From assembly GCF_001514145.1 (NCBI RefSeq), contig NZ_KQ948667.1:124001-188000 (forward strand): a stretch of DNA of 64,000 nt, given 5' to 3'. The translations under genes were made by a program, and so were the position numbers. This stretch comes from Streptomyces canus (GTDB lineage: Bacteria; Actinomycetota; Actinomycetes; Streptomycetales; Streptomycetaceae). The notes beneath the pieces were generated by a model. That model saw only the letters and a program-made list of their open reading frames with translations, did not search any database and was not told the DNA's origin. Positions within the stretch are counted from its first letter, which is position 1, and the number at the start of each line of letters is the position of its first letter. Positions 42,349 through 51,196 of this stretch are shown here, in pieces.

Positions 42349-43031
42349 GAGACCCCGTCGTCCTCGGCGATCTCCAGCCGGAACCCCACTCCCCGGACCG
42401 CCTCGATGACGACCGCCCCGGCGAGCTTGCGCCGCAGCGCCGCCACATGCACGTCCAGTGTCTTGGTCGGCCCGAACCAGTTCGCGTCCCAGACCGCCTC
42501 CATGATCTGCTCGCGCGACATCAGCGCACCCGGTTCCTCGGTGAGGAAGGACAGCAGGCCGTACTCCTTGGGCGCCAGGGACACCTCCTCGCCGTCGAGG
42601 CGGACCCGGGCGGCCTTGCGGTCGATGGTGAGGCGGGAGCCGTACGTGTCGGGCCCGGCCGCGGCGACCTCGCCACGGGGCTGGGCGCGCCGCATCACGG
42701 CCCGTATCCGCGCGATGACCTCACGGACCCCGAACGGCTTGGACACGTAGTCGTCGGCGCCGAGTTCCAGGCCGACCACCCGGTCCGTCTCGTCGCTGCG
42801 CGCGCTGATCACGATGATCGGCACGTCACCGCGCCCGCGCAGTGCCTTGCACACGTCGAGGCCGTCGGTGTCGGGCAGACCGAGATCCAGGAGTACGACG
42901 TCGTAGGGGCCCTCGTGGCTCAGCGCGGCGCCGCCGGTGGAGACCCACTCGACCTCGAACCCGTACCGGACCAGACCACGTCTCAGGGACTGGGCGACCG
43001 GTTCATCGTCTTCCACCAGGAGTACGCGCAC
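42345..43031 (-). CDS. OmpR/PhoB-family response regulator
   Basis: 228 residues: receiver domain with phosphoacceptor Asp49 in DVVLLDLGLPDTDG, Lys in YVSKPFG, and a C-terminal winged helix (VSLAPKEYGLLSFLTEEPGALMSREQI ...TKTLDVHVAALRRKL). The GTG start at 43031 has no ribosome site and lies six bases after TAGGGT (43043-43038), so the message is probably leaderless. TCACA-GCTG-TCACA-type direct repeats just upstream (43060-43073) could be its own binding site. Confidence 0.94.
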   Translation of the reverse strand: MRVLLVEDDEPVAQSLRRGLVRYGFEVEWVSTGGAALSHEGPYDVVLLDLGLPDTDGLDVCKALRGRGDVPIIVISARSDETDRVVGLELGADDYVSKPFGVREVIARIRAVMRRAQPRGEVAAAGPDTYGSRLTIDRKAARVRLDGEEVSLAPKEYGLLSFLTEEPGALMSREQIMEAVWDANWFGPTKTLDVHVAALRRKLAGAVVIEAVRGVGFRLEIAEDDGVS

Positions 43032-43244
43032 AGTCGCACCCTAATGCTTGAAACTTAATTCACAGCTGTCACATGGACCCCACGTCGCCGTGTGACGCGG
43101 TGCACTTTTCCCGAGGTCTCCGGATGGGCATGCGCTGACCTGGGCGTCCGAACTCCGCGATATCTCACGATGCGATACCGCAGAGGTGAAAATCGGGCGC
43201 TCGTTAAACTGAGCCGACACACACGGACTGAGCGAGGAGCGCAC

Positions 43245-44522
43245 GTGGGCCTTGTCGTGCAGAAGTACGGAGGCTCCTCCGTAGCCGATGCCGAGGGCAT
43301 CAAGCGCGTCGCCAAGCGAATCGTCGAAGCGAAGAAGAACGGCCACCAGGTGGTCGTCGTCGTTTCCGCGATGGGCGACACGACGGACGAGCTGATCGAT
43401 CTCGCCGAGCAGGTATCTCCCATGCCTGCCGGGCGTGAGTTCGACATGCTGCTGACCGCCGGAGAGCGTATCTCCATGGCGCTGCTGGCCATGGCGATCA
43501 AAAACCTGGGCCACGAAGCCCAGTCCTTCACCGGCAGCCAGGCAGGCGTCATCACCGACTCCGTCCACAACAAAGCCCGGATCATCGACGTCACGCCCGG
43601 CCGTATCCGCACCGCGCTCGACGAGGGCAACATCGCCATCGTCGCCGGCTTCCAGGGCGTCAGCCAGGACAAGAAGGACATCACCACGCTCGGGCGCGGT
43701 GGCTCCGACACCACGGCCGTCGCCCTCGCCGCCGCGCTCGACGCCGAGGTGTGCGAGATCTACACCGACGTCGACGGCGTGTTCACCGCCGACCCGCGCG
43801 TGGTGACGAAGGCGAAGAAGATCGACTGGATCTCCTTCGAGGACATGCTGGAGCTCGCGGCCTCCGGCTCCAAGGTGCTGCTCCACCGCTGTGTGGAGTA
43901 CGCCCGCCGCTACAACATCCCGATCCACGTCCGGTCGTCCTTCAGCGGGCTGCAGGGCACGTGGGTCAGCAGTGAGCCGATCGAGCAAGGGGACAAGCCG
44001 GTGGAGCAGGCCATCATCTCCGGTGTCGCGCACGACACCTCCGAGGCCAAGGTCACGGTCGTCGGCGTGCCCGACAAGCCGGGCGAGGCCGCCGTGATCT
44101 TCCGCACGATCGCGGACGCGGAGATCAACATCGACATGATCGTGCAGAACGTCTCCGCCGCCTCCACCGGGCTGACGGACATCTCCTTCACGCTCCCCAA
44201 GGCCGAGGGCCGCAAGGCCATCGACGCCCTGGAGAAGAACAAGGCCGGCATCGGCTTCGACTCGCTGCGCTACGACGACCAGATCGGCAAGATCTCGCTC
44301 GTGGGCGCGGGCATGAAGACCAACCCGGGTGTCACGGCCGACTTCTTCACCGCCCTGTCCGACGCCGGCGTGAACATCGAGCTGATCTCGACCTCCGAGA
44401 TCCGTATCTCGGTCGTCACCCGTGCCGACGACGTGCCCGAGGCGGTCCGTGCCGTGCACAGCGCCTTCGGTCTCGACTCCGACAGCGACGAGGCCGTGGT
44501 CTACGGAGGCACCGGGCGATGA
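43245..44522 (+). CDS. ask: Aspartokinase (alpha subunit)
   Basis: 425 residues from GTG 43245 with GAGGAG five bases upstream. It phosphorylates aspartate, the first step towards lysine, threonine, methionine and diaminopimelate. Kinase motif VQKYGGSSVAD at the start, TTLGRGGSDTTAVALAAAL and YTDVDGVFTADPRVV, then two ACT domains (AKVTVVGVPDKPGEAAVIFR, ISLVGAGMKTNPGVTADFFT) for feedback inhibition. It overlaps asd by ATGA. An internal start for the beta subunit is annotated separately. Confidence 0.97.
   Translation: MGLVVQKYGGSSVADAEGIKRVAKRIVEAKKNGHQVVVVVSAMGDTTDELIDLAEQVSPMPAGREFDMLLTAGERISMALLAMAIKNLGHEAQSFTGSQAGVITDSVHNKARIIDVTPGRIRTALDEGNIAIVAGFQGVSQDKKDITTLGRGGSDTTAVALAAALDAEVCEIYTDVDGVFTADPRVVTKAKKIDWISFEDMLELAASGSKVLLHRCVEYARRYNIPIHVRSSFSGLQGTWVSSEPIEQGDKPVEQAIISGVAHDTSEAKVTVVGVPDKPGEAAVIFRTIADAEINIDMIVQNVSAASTGLTDISFTLPKAEGRKAIDALEKNKAGIGFDSLRYDDQIGKISLVGAGMKTNPGVTADFFTALSDAGVNIELISTSEIRISVVTRADDVPEAVRAVHSAFGLDSDSDEAVVYGGTGR
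44001..44522 (+). CDS. Aspartokinase beta subunit from internal start
   Basis: GTG 44001, preceded by AAGGGGAC, would give a 173-residue protein beginning with VEQAIISGVAHDTSEAKVTV, made of the two ACT domains. In Corynebacterium and other high-GC Gram-positives the beta subunit starts at the equivalent position (a -EEAVLTGVATDKSEAKVTV- context), forming an alpha2beta2 enzyme. Both products share one frame. Confidence 0.7.
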   Translation: MEQAIISGVAHDTSEAKVTVVGVPDKPGEAAVIFRTIADAEINIDMIVQNVSAASTGLTDISFTLPKAEGRKAIDALEKNKAGIGFDSLRYDDQIGKISLVGAGMKTNPGVTADFFTALSDAGVNIELISTSEIRISVVTRADDVPEAVRAVHSAFGLDSDSDEAVVYGGTGR

Positions 44523-45571
44523 CCCTTCGTCCGACGCTCGCGGTCGTGGGCGCGACCGGAGCCGTCGGCACGGTCATGCTCCAGATCCTGTCCCAGCACG
44601 CGGACATCTGGGGCGAGATCCGACTGATCGCCTCCCCGCGCTCGGCCGGCCGCAAGCTGGCCGTGCGCGGGGAGCAGGTCGAGGTGGTGGCCCTGTCGGA
44701 GGAGGCCTTCGACGGGGTCGACGTCGCCATGTTCGACGTACCCGACGAGGTGGCCGCGCAGTGGGCGCCGGTCGCCGCAGCCCGCGGTGCCGTCGTCGTG
44801 GACAACTCCGGCGCCTTCCGGATGGACCCGGACGTGCCCCTCGTCGTCCCCGAGGTCAATGCGCACGCGGCCCGGATGCGGCCGCGCGGGATCATCGCCA
44901 ACCCCAACTGCACGACCCTCTCCATGATCGTGGCCCTGGGCGCGCTGCACGCCGAGTTCGGGCTGCGGGAGCTGGTGGTGTCCTCGTACCAGGCGGTGAG
45001 CGGCGCCGGCCGGGCGGGTGTCGAGACCCTGCGGCGGCAGCTGTCCATGGTCGCGGGCACCGAGCTCGGGACGCACCCCGGTGACGTACGGCGGGCCGTC
45101 GGCGACCACACCGGGCCGTTCCCGGAGCCGGTCGCCCTCAACGTCGTACCGTGGGCCGGTTCCCTGCGCGAGGACGGCTGGTCCTCGGAGGAGATGAAGG
45201 TGCGGGACGAGTCCCGCAAGATCCTCGGCCTGCCCGCGCTGCCGGTCGCCGTGACCTGTGTTCGGGTCCCGGTGGTCACCGTGCACTCCCTCACCGTCCA
45301 CGCCCGCTTCGAGGGCGAGGTCACCGTCCGCAAGGCGCGCGAGATCCTCGCGACCGCCCCCGGGGTCGTCCTCTTCGACGATCCGGCGGCCGGGGAGTTC
45401 CCCACCCCCGCCGATGTCGTCGGCACCGATCCCACCTGGGTGGGGCGGGTGCGGCGGGCGCTCGACGACCCCACCGCGCTCGAGTTCTTCGTGTGCGGAG
45501 ACAATTTGCGCAAGGGTGCCGCGCTCAACACCGCGCAGATCGCGGAGCTGGTGGCGGCCGAGTCGGCGTGA
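44519..45571 (+). CDS. asd: Aspartate-semialdehyde dehydrogenase
   Basis: 350 residues. Reduces aspartyl phosphate to the semialdehyde with NADPH, directly after aspartokinase. NADP-binding start LAVVGATGAVGTVMLQIL, active-site Cys in IANPNCTTLSMIVAL, and the substrate-binding SSYQAVSGAGRAGVETL and His-containing RVPVVTVHSLTVHARF are present. Its start overlaps the ask stop. Confidence 0.97.
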   Translation: MTLRPTLAVVGATGAVGTVMLQILSQHADIWGEIRLIASPRSAGRKLAVRGEQVEVVALSEEAFDGVDVAMFDVPDEVAAQWAPVAAARGAVVVDNSGAFRMDPDVPLVVPEVNAHAARMRPRGIIANPNCTTLSMIVALGALHAEFGLRELVVSSYQAVSGAGRAGVETLRRQLSMVAGTELGTHPGDVRRAVGDHTGPFPEPVALNVVPWAGSLREDGWSSEEMKVRDESRKILGLPALPVAVTCVRVPVVTVHSLTVHARFEGEVTVRKAREILATAPGVVLFDDPAAGEFPTPADVVGTDPTWVGRVRRALDDPTALEFFVCGDNLRKGAALNTAQIAELVAAESA

Positions 45572-45724
45572 CCTTCGTCCGGTGGCGGATCTGTCGTACG
45601 CAGTTGTGCCTACGGGAAAAACCCTGGCCGTGGCCGGAACGCTTTGTAGGATCTGTGTGCGACATGTGGTGCGACTAATGGTCCGTACCACTTGATCCCG
45701 GCGCCCTGGCGTCCGAAGATTTTC

Positions 45725-45765
45725 CTCCCCGCTCTCCGCAACCGTGCGAAGGGCGGGGAGCGTCT
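45725..45765 (+). terminator. Probable ask-asd terminator
   Basis: CTCCCCGC (45725-45732) pairs with GCGGGGAG (45753-45760), enclosing a smaller CGCA-ACCG-TGCG hairpin, and is followed by CGTCTTT. Confidence 0.7.
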
Positions 45766-45800
45766 TTGCGAACGCCCTTTCAGGGGGCGCGGGGATGCAT

Positions 45801-45822
45801 CCGAGGCGTGGGGACGCCTCGG
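45801..45822. terminator. Second hairpin downstream of asd
   Basis: CCGAGGCGT-GGGG-ACGCCTCGG is a perfect 9-bp stem with a four-base loop. It may be a back-up terminator or part of a leader RNA for the sigma gene. Confidence 0.55.
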
Positions 45823-45947
45823 CCATTCAGGACACAGGGGAAGAGCGGGTAGGGCATGAGCGCGTTCGACGCACGGTCAGTTGTGCTGCCTGAGAGAAGA
45901 TGGACGGTTGCGTACAACCCTCACCGGGGTGAGTGTGTCCAACTGTC

Positions 45948-46604
45948 GTGGCTCAGGTACTCGACTTCCCTGCCGCGCCGAGCGGCGCGGCTGTCCTCCG
46001 GCCCCGCAGGCCCGGGGCGCCCGGTGGCATGCCGGTGATCGCGCCGATGCCCGCAGCGCGGCCCGCCCGCATACCCAGCCAGCGTGACGGCGCCGAGGAA
46101 GCGGCGGCAGCCGGTACCACCGTCGACCACCTCACCGAGACCTACCGGGCGCACTACCGCTCGCTGCTGGGTCTCGCCGCGCTCCTGCTCGACGACACCG
46201 CCTCCTGCGAGGACGTCGTCCAGGAGGCCTTCATCCGCGTCCACTCGGCACGTAAACGCGTCCGCGACCCGGAGAAGACCCTCGCGTACCTGCGGCAGAC
46301 GGTCGTCAACCTCTCCCGCTCGGCCCTGCGCCGGCGCATCCTCGGACTCAAGTTGCTGTCCAAGCCGATGCCCGACATGGCGAGCGCCGAGGAGGGGGCG
46401 TACGACCAGCTGGAGCGCGACTCGCTCATCAAGGCGATGAAGGGCCTGCAGCGCCGCCAGCGCGAGGTCCTGGTCCTGCGCTACTTCGCGGACATGACCG
46501 AGGCCCAGGTCGCCGACACCCTCGGCATCTCCCTGGGCTCCGTGAAGGCGTACGGCTCCCGCGGGATCGCCGCCCTTCGGATCGCGATGGAGGAGCCGGT
46601 GTGA
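45948..46604 (+). CDS. ECF RNA polymerase sigma factor (SigE-type subfamily)
   Basis: 218 residues if it starts at GTG 45948 (AQVLDFPAAPSGAAVLRPRR); GTG 45933 is five codons earlier and neither has a convincing ribosome site. A low-complexity N-terminus of about 55 residues precedes region 2 (YRAHYRSLLGLAALLLDDTA SCEDVVQEAFIRVHSA) and region 4 (LQRRQREVLVLRYFADMTEA QVADTLGISLGSVKAYGSRG). This is the SigE-like group that regulates through a membrane partner. It overlaps the following membrane protein gene by GTGA, which is therefore the probable anti-sigma factor. Confidence 0.9.
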   Translation: MAQVLDFPAAPSGAAVLRPRRPGAPGGMPVIAPMPAARPARIPSQRDGAEEAAAAGTTVDHLTETYRAHYRSLLGLAALLLDDTASCEDVVQEAFIRVHSARKRVRDPEKTLAYLRQTVVNLSRSALRRRILGLKLLSKPMPDMASAEEGAYDQLERDSLIKAMKGLQRRQREVLVLRYFADMTEAQVADTLGISLGSVKAYGSRGIAALRIAMEEPV

Positions 46605-47740
46605 GCACGGATCCTGAGGAGCGGCGCCATGAGCCGACGCGGGACGGCCGCCACGAGCCGACCTGGGCGGCTCAGCAAGAGCACAAGCAATCGCACGCTG
46701 GGAACGGAACTGTGAACCACGGCCCCGACGATCCGATCTCCACGGGGGAGTTCGACTCGGACGAGCTGGCACTGCGACGGATGCTGCACCAGGCGGTCCA
46801 GGAGATGGAGCCGCGTGACGGCACCCTGGACCATCTGCGCAAGGCGGTACCCGCCCGGCGGGCCCGCAAGCGACAGGCCGTGGTCGGCATGGCGGCCGCC
46901 GCCCTCTTCTTCGGCACCGCGATCCCCGCCGTCGTGCACGTCTCCTCCACCGGTACCAGCGCCAACACCTCCAACGCCGGGCACGCCTCCCAGATGCAGG
47001 GCGGCGCCGGCCAGGGCAAGGAGGAGGAGGGCGGCGAGTCCACCTCAGGCGGTTCCGCGGGCAAGCCCGAGGACAAGGGCACGGGTGAGTCCAAGGACCC
47101 CGACAAGGGCAAGTCCGCGGGCGCGAGCACCGGAGCGAGCAGCGGCACCGACCCCTCCACCACGGCCGCCGCGAGCGCCCCGGTCTGTACGGCCGCACAG
47201 CTCGGCACCCCGCCGGCGAGCACCGCGGTGCCCGACGCCTCCGGGACGGTCTACGGCACGTTCCACATCACCAACGGCTCCACCGCCGCCTGTACGGTCT
47301 CCGGGCCCGGCATCGTGACGCCGACCGCTCAGGGCGCGGCCGACGCGAGCAAGATCAGCGCTTTGCGGCATGTCTCCGGCGACGTGGCGTCGGCCGGGCT
47401 GCCCGACCCGTCCCAGGAGGTCTCCCAGCTGCTGCTGCAGCCGGGTTCCTCCTACGACGTGAAGTTCGCCTGGGTGCCCTCCGAGACGTGCCCCACCACG
47501 GAACCCTCGACCGACCCCAGCCCCGACCCCACGACCTCCCCGGACGCCTCCAGCAGCGAGGGCTCCTCCACCGGCGGCGACACCGGCACCTCCACCCAGC
47601 TCCTCACGGAGGGCGGCACGGCCGACGGGAGCGTCCTGGTGACGAACACGGCGGAGGGCGGCGGACCGTCGGTGTCGACGACGGTGTCCAACGCGTGCGC
47701 GGGAGTCGTGTACTGGACGGGTCTGCTCACGTCGTCGTGA
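46601..47740 (+). CDS. Probable membrane anti-sigma factor with external DUF4232-like domain
   Basis: 379 residues from GTG 46601, translationally coupled to the sigma gene. The cytoplasmic N-terminus has a helical segment (DELALRRMLHQAVQEMEPRD GTLDHLRKAVPARRARKR) that could clamp the sigma factor, then one membrane helix (VVGMAAAALFFGTAIPAVVHV, about 88-108), a Gly/Lys/Ser linker, and an external beta-domain with paired cysteines (APVCTAAQLG, AACTVSGPG, SETCPTTEP, SNACAGVVYW). It would release the sigma factor on an envelope signal. No HCC zinc motif is present. Confidence 0.75.
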   Translation: MSTDPEERRHEPTRDGRHEPTWAAQQEHKQSHAGNGTVNHGPDDPISTGEFDSDELALRRMLHQAVQEMEPRDGTLDHLRKAVPARRARKRQAVVGMAAAALFFGTAIPAVVHVSSTGTSANTSNAGHASQMQGGAGQGKEEEGGESTSGGSAGKPEDKGTGESKDPDKGKSAGASTGASSGTDPSTTAAASAPVCTAAQLGTPPASTAVPDASGTVYGTFHITNGSTAACTVSGPGIVTPTAQGAADASKISALRHVSGDVASAGLPDPSQEVSQLLLQPGSSYDVKFAWVPSETCPTTEPSTDPSPDPTTSPDASSSEGSSTGGDTGTSTQLLTEGGTADGSVLVTNTAEGGGPSVSTTVSNACAGVVYWTGLLTSS

Positions 47741-47794
47741 CGACCTGAGCGGACTTCGAGCGGTGGGTGAACGGGCGTCGGGGGACGCTCGGGT

Positions 47795-48607
47795 TCAGGC
47801 GCTGGCCTTCGCCTGGGGCTGCTCCCGGTCCCGCTCCTGCTGGTCGTCGTCCGGGAGGATCCCCAGCTCCGCGTCCCGGATGAACTCCACCTCGCGGCGC
47901 ATCAGGCGGAACCACATGAAGACCACGAAGCCGGCGAAGACGAACCACTCACCGGTGTAGCCGAGGTTCTGGAAGGCCTTGAGGTCCAGCCCGCTGTCGG
48001 CGGGCGCGGTCGCCGGTACGGCCTTCATCCCGGAGTCACCGGTGTTGAGGGTGACCCACGCGTCGTACACGCCGTACGGCACGAGGTTGATCAGCGAGGC
48101 CGCGCTGATCGCCGCGGTCTGCCCGGCCGGAAGACCGCCCTGGGCACTGACGCCGTTGTCGCCGGGGGTCTCCGACGCCTGCAGCGCACCGGTGACGGTG
48201 ACCTCGCCCTTCGGCGCGGCCGGGGCCTTCGCCGGATCGGGGGTGCCCGGCAGCCAGCCCCGGACCACGGGCAGGGCCTTGCCGGTGTCCGTGCGCAGCA
48301 GCGTCAGGACGTAGTAGCCCTCGCGGTCGTCCAGTTGCCGGTCGGGGACGAGCAACTGCCTGTCGTAGCGCCCGCTCGCGGTGACCTGCTTGCCGGAGGT
48401 CACCTGATCCACCGGCAGCAGCTCGGCCAGCGGTCGCGCGGCCTCCCGCGCGTCGGTGGTCACCTGCTGCTCGGCGTCCCGGCTCGCCGTCATCCGGTCC
48501 TCGAACCGGCTCAGCTGCCACGACCCCATGAAGATGCAGAACGGGATGGCGAGCAGCACGAAGACGTTGATGCCAAACCAGCGGGGCGTCAGCAGAAACC
48601 GGTACAC
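47795..48607 (-). CDS. SURF1-family cytochrome oxidase assembly protein
   Basis: 270 residues with the two-helix SURF1 layout: first helix near residues 12-30 (FGINVFVLLAIPFCIFMGSW QL), an external domain containing VTASGRYDRQLLVPDRQLDD and LPVVRGWLP, and a C-terminal helix (GEWFVFAGFVVFMWFRL). SURF1 helps haem a insertion into aa3-type oxidase. GTG start 48607 lies six bases after TACCGT and appears leaderless. Confidence 0.9.
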   Translation of the reverse strand: MYRFLLTPRWFGINVFVLLAIPFCIFMGSWQLSRFEDRMTASRDAEQQVTTDAREAARPLAELLPVDQVTSGKQVTASGRYDRQLLVPDRQLDDREGYYVLTLLRTDTGKALPVVRGWLPGTPDPAKAPAAPKGEVTVTGALQASETPGDNGVSAQGGLPAGQTAAISAASLINLVPYGVYDAWVTLNTGDSGMKAVPATAPADSGLDLKAFQNLGYTGEWFVFAGFVVFMWFRLMRREVEFIRDAELGILPDDDQQERDREQPQAKASA

Positions 48608-48650
48608 ACTCCCACGGTACGGGGCCGCCCCGGGGCGCCGGGGCGCGGGG

Positions 48651-49025
48651 TCAGAACCCCTCCGTCAGGTGCTCCCGGCCCGCCGGGGGCTCGTACGGCT
48701 CCGGCCAGAAGTCGGTGATGACGGATATACGGCCGCTCTCGTCCCCGGTGAAGAACGTGATGCCGTACATCTCCTCCAGACCCACCGTGAAGTGGACCCA
48801 GGTGACGACCTGGCCCGGTTCGGCGACGATCCGCTCGACCCGCAGATGCCAGTCGCCCGGATACTCACGGTTGAACTCGACGAACCGCTCCCGTCCGCTG
48901 ATGCGCTCGCGGGTCTGCGGCAGGGTGTAGAGGACGTCCTCGGCCAGCGTGTCCGCGAACCCGGTCCAGTCGCGGGCCTCGGCGAGGGCCCAGAAACTCT
49001 CGACGGTCTTGCGCAGATCGGTCAT
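48651..49025 (-). CDS. NTF2/SnoaL-like small protein
   Basis: 124 residues from ATG 49025. A cone-shaped NTF2 fold is indicated by KTVESFWALAEARDWTGFAD TLAEDVLYTL, then FVEFNREYPGDWHLRVERIV and VTWVHFTVGLEEMYGITFFT. These proteins are polyketide cyclases, isomerases or binding proteins; the active residues cannot be assigned. Stand-alone gene, divergent from the S9 peptidase. Confidence 0.85.
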   Translation of the reverse strand: MTDLRKTVESFWALAEARDWTGFADTLAEDVLYTLPQTRERISGRERFVEFNREYPGDWHLRVERIVAEPGQVVTWVHFTVGLEEMYGITFFTGDESGRISVITDFWPEPYEPPAGREHLTEGF

Positions 49026-49176
49026 GGGGACGAGTCTGCACCCCGCCACTGACAACGGGCCCTGGCCGGCCTTTCCGACCTGGTCGGACGGGGTTCGGGT
49101 AAGTGGCTGGTAGAAGTTTTCCACAGGCTGGGGACCTCGTCTGCGGATTGTCTGTGAAGGCAGGCAGTATGGGGTC

Positions 49177-51000
49177 ATGACTGAGAGCAACGGGTCCGCC
49201 GCGGCCGAGCGGAAGTACGACATGCCGGACTGGGAGAAGCGCTTCCGGGCGCCCCGGGTCTCCCTGCCCGACTGGGCGGAGGACGCCCCCGACCGCTCCT
49301 TGTTCGTCTCCAACGCCACGGGGACGTACGAGCTGTACGCCTGGGACAGAGCGACGGGCGGACAGCGCCAGGTGACGGACCGGCCGAACGGCACCACGGA
49401 CGGCGTGCTCTCCCCGGACGGCGCCTGGATCTGGTGGTTCGACGACAAGGACGGTGACGAGTTCGGCGTCTGGCGCCGCCAGCCCTTCGAGGGCGGCGCG
49501 GACGAGCTCGCCGCGCCCGGTCTCGAGGCCTCCTACCCGGCGGGCGTGGCCCTGGGCCGGGACGGCCGTACGGCGGTCGTGGGCTGTTCGACCGACGACG
49601 AGGGCACCTCCATCCACCTCGTGCGCACCGGCGAGGACCCGGTGGAGATCTACCGGCACCGCGAGTCGGCGGGCGTCGGCGACCTCTCCCACGACGGCTC
49701 GCTGATCGCGGTCGAGCACACCGAGCACGGCGACGCGATGCACTCGGCACTGCGCGTGCTGCGCGCCGACGGCACGGCGGTCGCCGAGCTCGACGACACC
49801 AAGGGCGGCACCGAGGAACTGGGCCTGGAGGTCCTGGGCTTCGCCCCGGTCGACGGCGACACCCGGCTGCTCATCGGCCATCAGCGGCGCGGCCGCTGGG
49901 AGCCGCTGGTGTGGGACGTGGCCACGTGCGAGGAGACCGACCTCGACCTGGACCTCCCCGGTGACGTGGGCGCCGAGTGGTATCCGGACGGCACGGGCCT
50001 GCTCATCGCGCACAGCTTCGAGGCGCGCAGCGAGCTCTTCCGGTACGACCTGGCGAGCGGCAAGCTCGAGAAGGTCCCGACCCCGCCCGGTTCGGTCTCC
50101 GGGGCGACGGCCCGCCCCGACGGCAGCGTGGAGTATCTGTGGTCCTCGGCCGCCGAGCCGTCGGCGGTGCGCTCGACGACGGGTGAGGTGGTTCTGGACC
50201 CGCCGGGTCTGAAGTCCCCTGGTTCGGTGCCGGTGGAGGACGTGTGGGTGGACGGCCCGGGCGGCCGGATCCACGCCCTGGTCCAGAAGCCCGCCGGCAC
50301 GACAGGGCCGCTGCCGACGGTCTTCGACATCCACGGCGGTCCGACCTGGCACGACAGCGACTCGTTCGCGGCGGGCCCGGCGGCGTGGGTGGACCACGGG
50401 TACGCCGTCGTGCGGGTCAACTACCGCGGCTCCACGGGGTACGGGCGCGCGTGGACCGACGCGCTCAAGCACCGGGTCGGTCTGATCGAGCTGGAGGACA
50501 TCGCGGCGGTCAGGGAGTGGGCGATCGGCTCGGGCCTCGCCGACCCCGAGCGGCTGATTCTCACCGGGGGTTCCTGGGGCGGCTACCTCACGCTCCTCGG
50601 CCTGGGCACCCAGCCGGAGGCGTGGGCCCTGGGGATCGCGGCGGTGCCGGTCGCGGACTATGTCACGGCGTTCCACGACGAGATGGAGGCGCTGAAGGCG
50701 ATGGACCGTACGTTGCTGGGCGGTACGCCGGAGGAGGTGCCGGAGCGCTTCGAGGCGTCGTCTCCCTTGACGTACGTGGACCAGGTCAAGGCTCCGGTGT
50801 ACATCTCGGCGGGCGTCAACGACCCGCGGTGCCCGATCCGTCAGGTCGACAACTATGTGAAGCGGCTGGAGTCGAGGGGGGCGGTGCACGAGGTGTACCG
50901 GTACGACGCGGGTCACGGGTCGCTGGTGGTGGACGAGCGGATCAAGCAGGTGAAGCTGGAACTGGACTTCGCGGCAAGGCATTTGGGGTCGCGGGGGTAG
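49177..51000 (+). CDS. S9-family prolyl oligopeptidase/acylaminoacyl peptidase
   Basis: 607 residues without signal peptide. An N-terminal beta-propeller (about 30-350, with repeated DG-x-W/A segments) covers a C-terminal alpha/beta hydrolase domain: oxyanion region FDIHGGPTWHDSD, nucleophile Ser in LTGGSWGGYLTLLGLG, Asp in SAGVNDPRCP and His in DAGHGSLVVDE. It should hydrolyse short peptides inside the cell. The gene ends ten bases before a very large inverted repeat. Confidence 0.93.
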   Translation: MTESNGSAAAERKYDMPDWEKRFRAPRVSLPDWAEDAPDRSLFVSNATGTYELYAWDRATGGQRQVTDRPNGTTDGVLSPDGAWIWWFDDKDGDEFGVWRRQPFEGGADELAAPGLEASYPAGVALGRDGRTAVVGCSTDDEGTSIHLVRTGEDPVEIYRHRESAGVGDLSHDGSLIAVEHTEHGDAMHSALRVLRADGTAVAELDDTKGGTEELGLEVLGFAPVDGDTRLLIGHQRRGRWEPLVWDVATCEETDLDLDLPGDVGAEWYPDGTGLLIAHSFEARSELFRYDLASGKLEKVPTPPGSVSGATARPDGSVEYLWSSAAEPSAVRSTTGEVVLDPPGLKSPGSVPVEDVWVDGPGGRIHALVQKPAGTTGPLPTVFDIHGGPTWHDSDSFAAGPAAWVDHGYAVVRVNYRGSTGYGRAWTDALKHRVGLIELEDIAAVREWAIGSGLADPERLILTGGSWGGYLTLLGLGTQPEAWALGIAAVPVADYVTAFHDEMEALKAMDRTLLGGTPEEVPERFEASSPLTYVDQVKAPVYISAGVNDPRCPIRQVDNYVKRLESRGAVHEVYRYDAGHGSLVVDERIKQVKLELDFAARHLGSRG

Positions 51001-51011
51001 GAACTTCGTCT

Positions 51012-51180
51012 GCGGGGTGGTGGGGGCTGGTCGCGCCCGCGCGGCGGAGCCGCACATCGACACAGCCCCGCGCCCCTGGGTCGGTGCACTTGAAGTCGGC
51101 AGAGCTGTACCCAGCCAGGGGCGCGGGGCTGTGACATCAGCGGCTCCGCCGCGGGGCGCGCCCAGCCCCCACCACCCCGC
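51012..51180. repeat. Large inverted repeat / bidirectional terminator
   Basis: Four perfect stem blocks pair across a 169-base span: 19 bp (51012-51030 with 51162-51180, GCGGGGTGGTGGGGGCTGG), 7 bp (51032-51038 with 51154-51160), 13 bp (51041-51053 with 51140-51152, GCGGCGGAGCCGC) and 18 bp (51062-51079 with 51115-51132, ACAGCCCCGCGCCCCTGG). It lies between convergent genes, so a two-way terminator is the simplest role. Such GC-rich elements recur in Streptomyces genomes, from memory. Confidence 0.85.
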
Positions 51181-51196
51181 ACCCCGCAACGAACGG

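Larger units (their letters stand above)
45572..45947. other. 376-base intergenic region with two hairpins
   Basis: No gene is supported here. It holds the asd terminator (45725-45765), a second perfect hairpin (45801-45822) and the upstream region of the ECF sigma gene, including the palindrome CTCACC-GG-GGTGAG (45920-45933) close to the sigma start, which may be a regulatory site. Confidence 0.5.
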
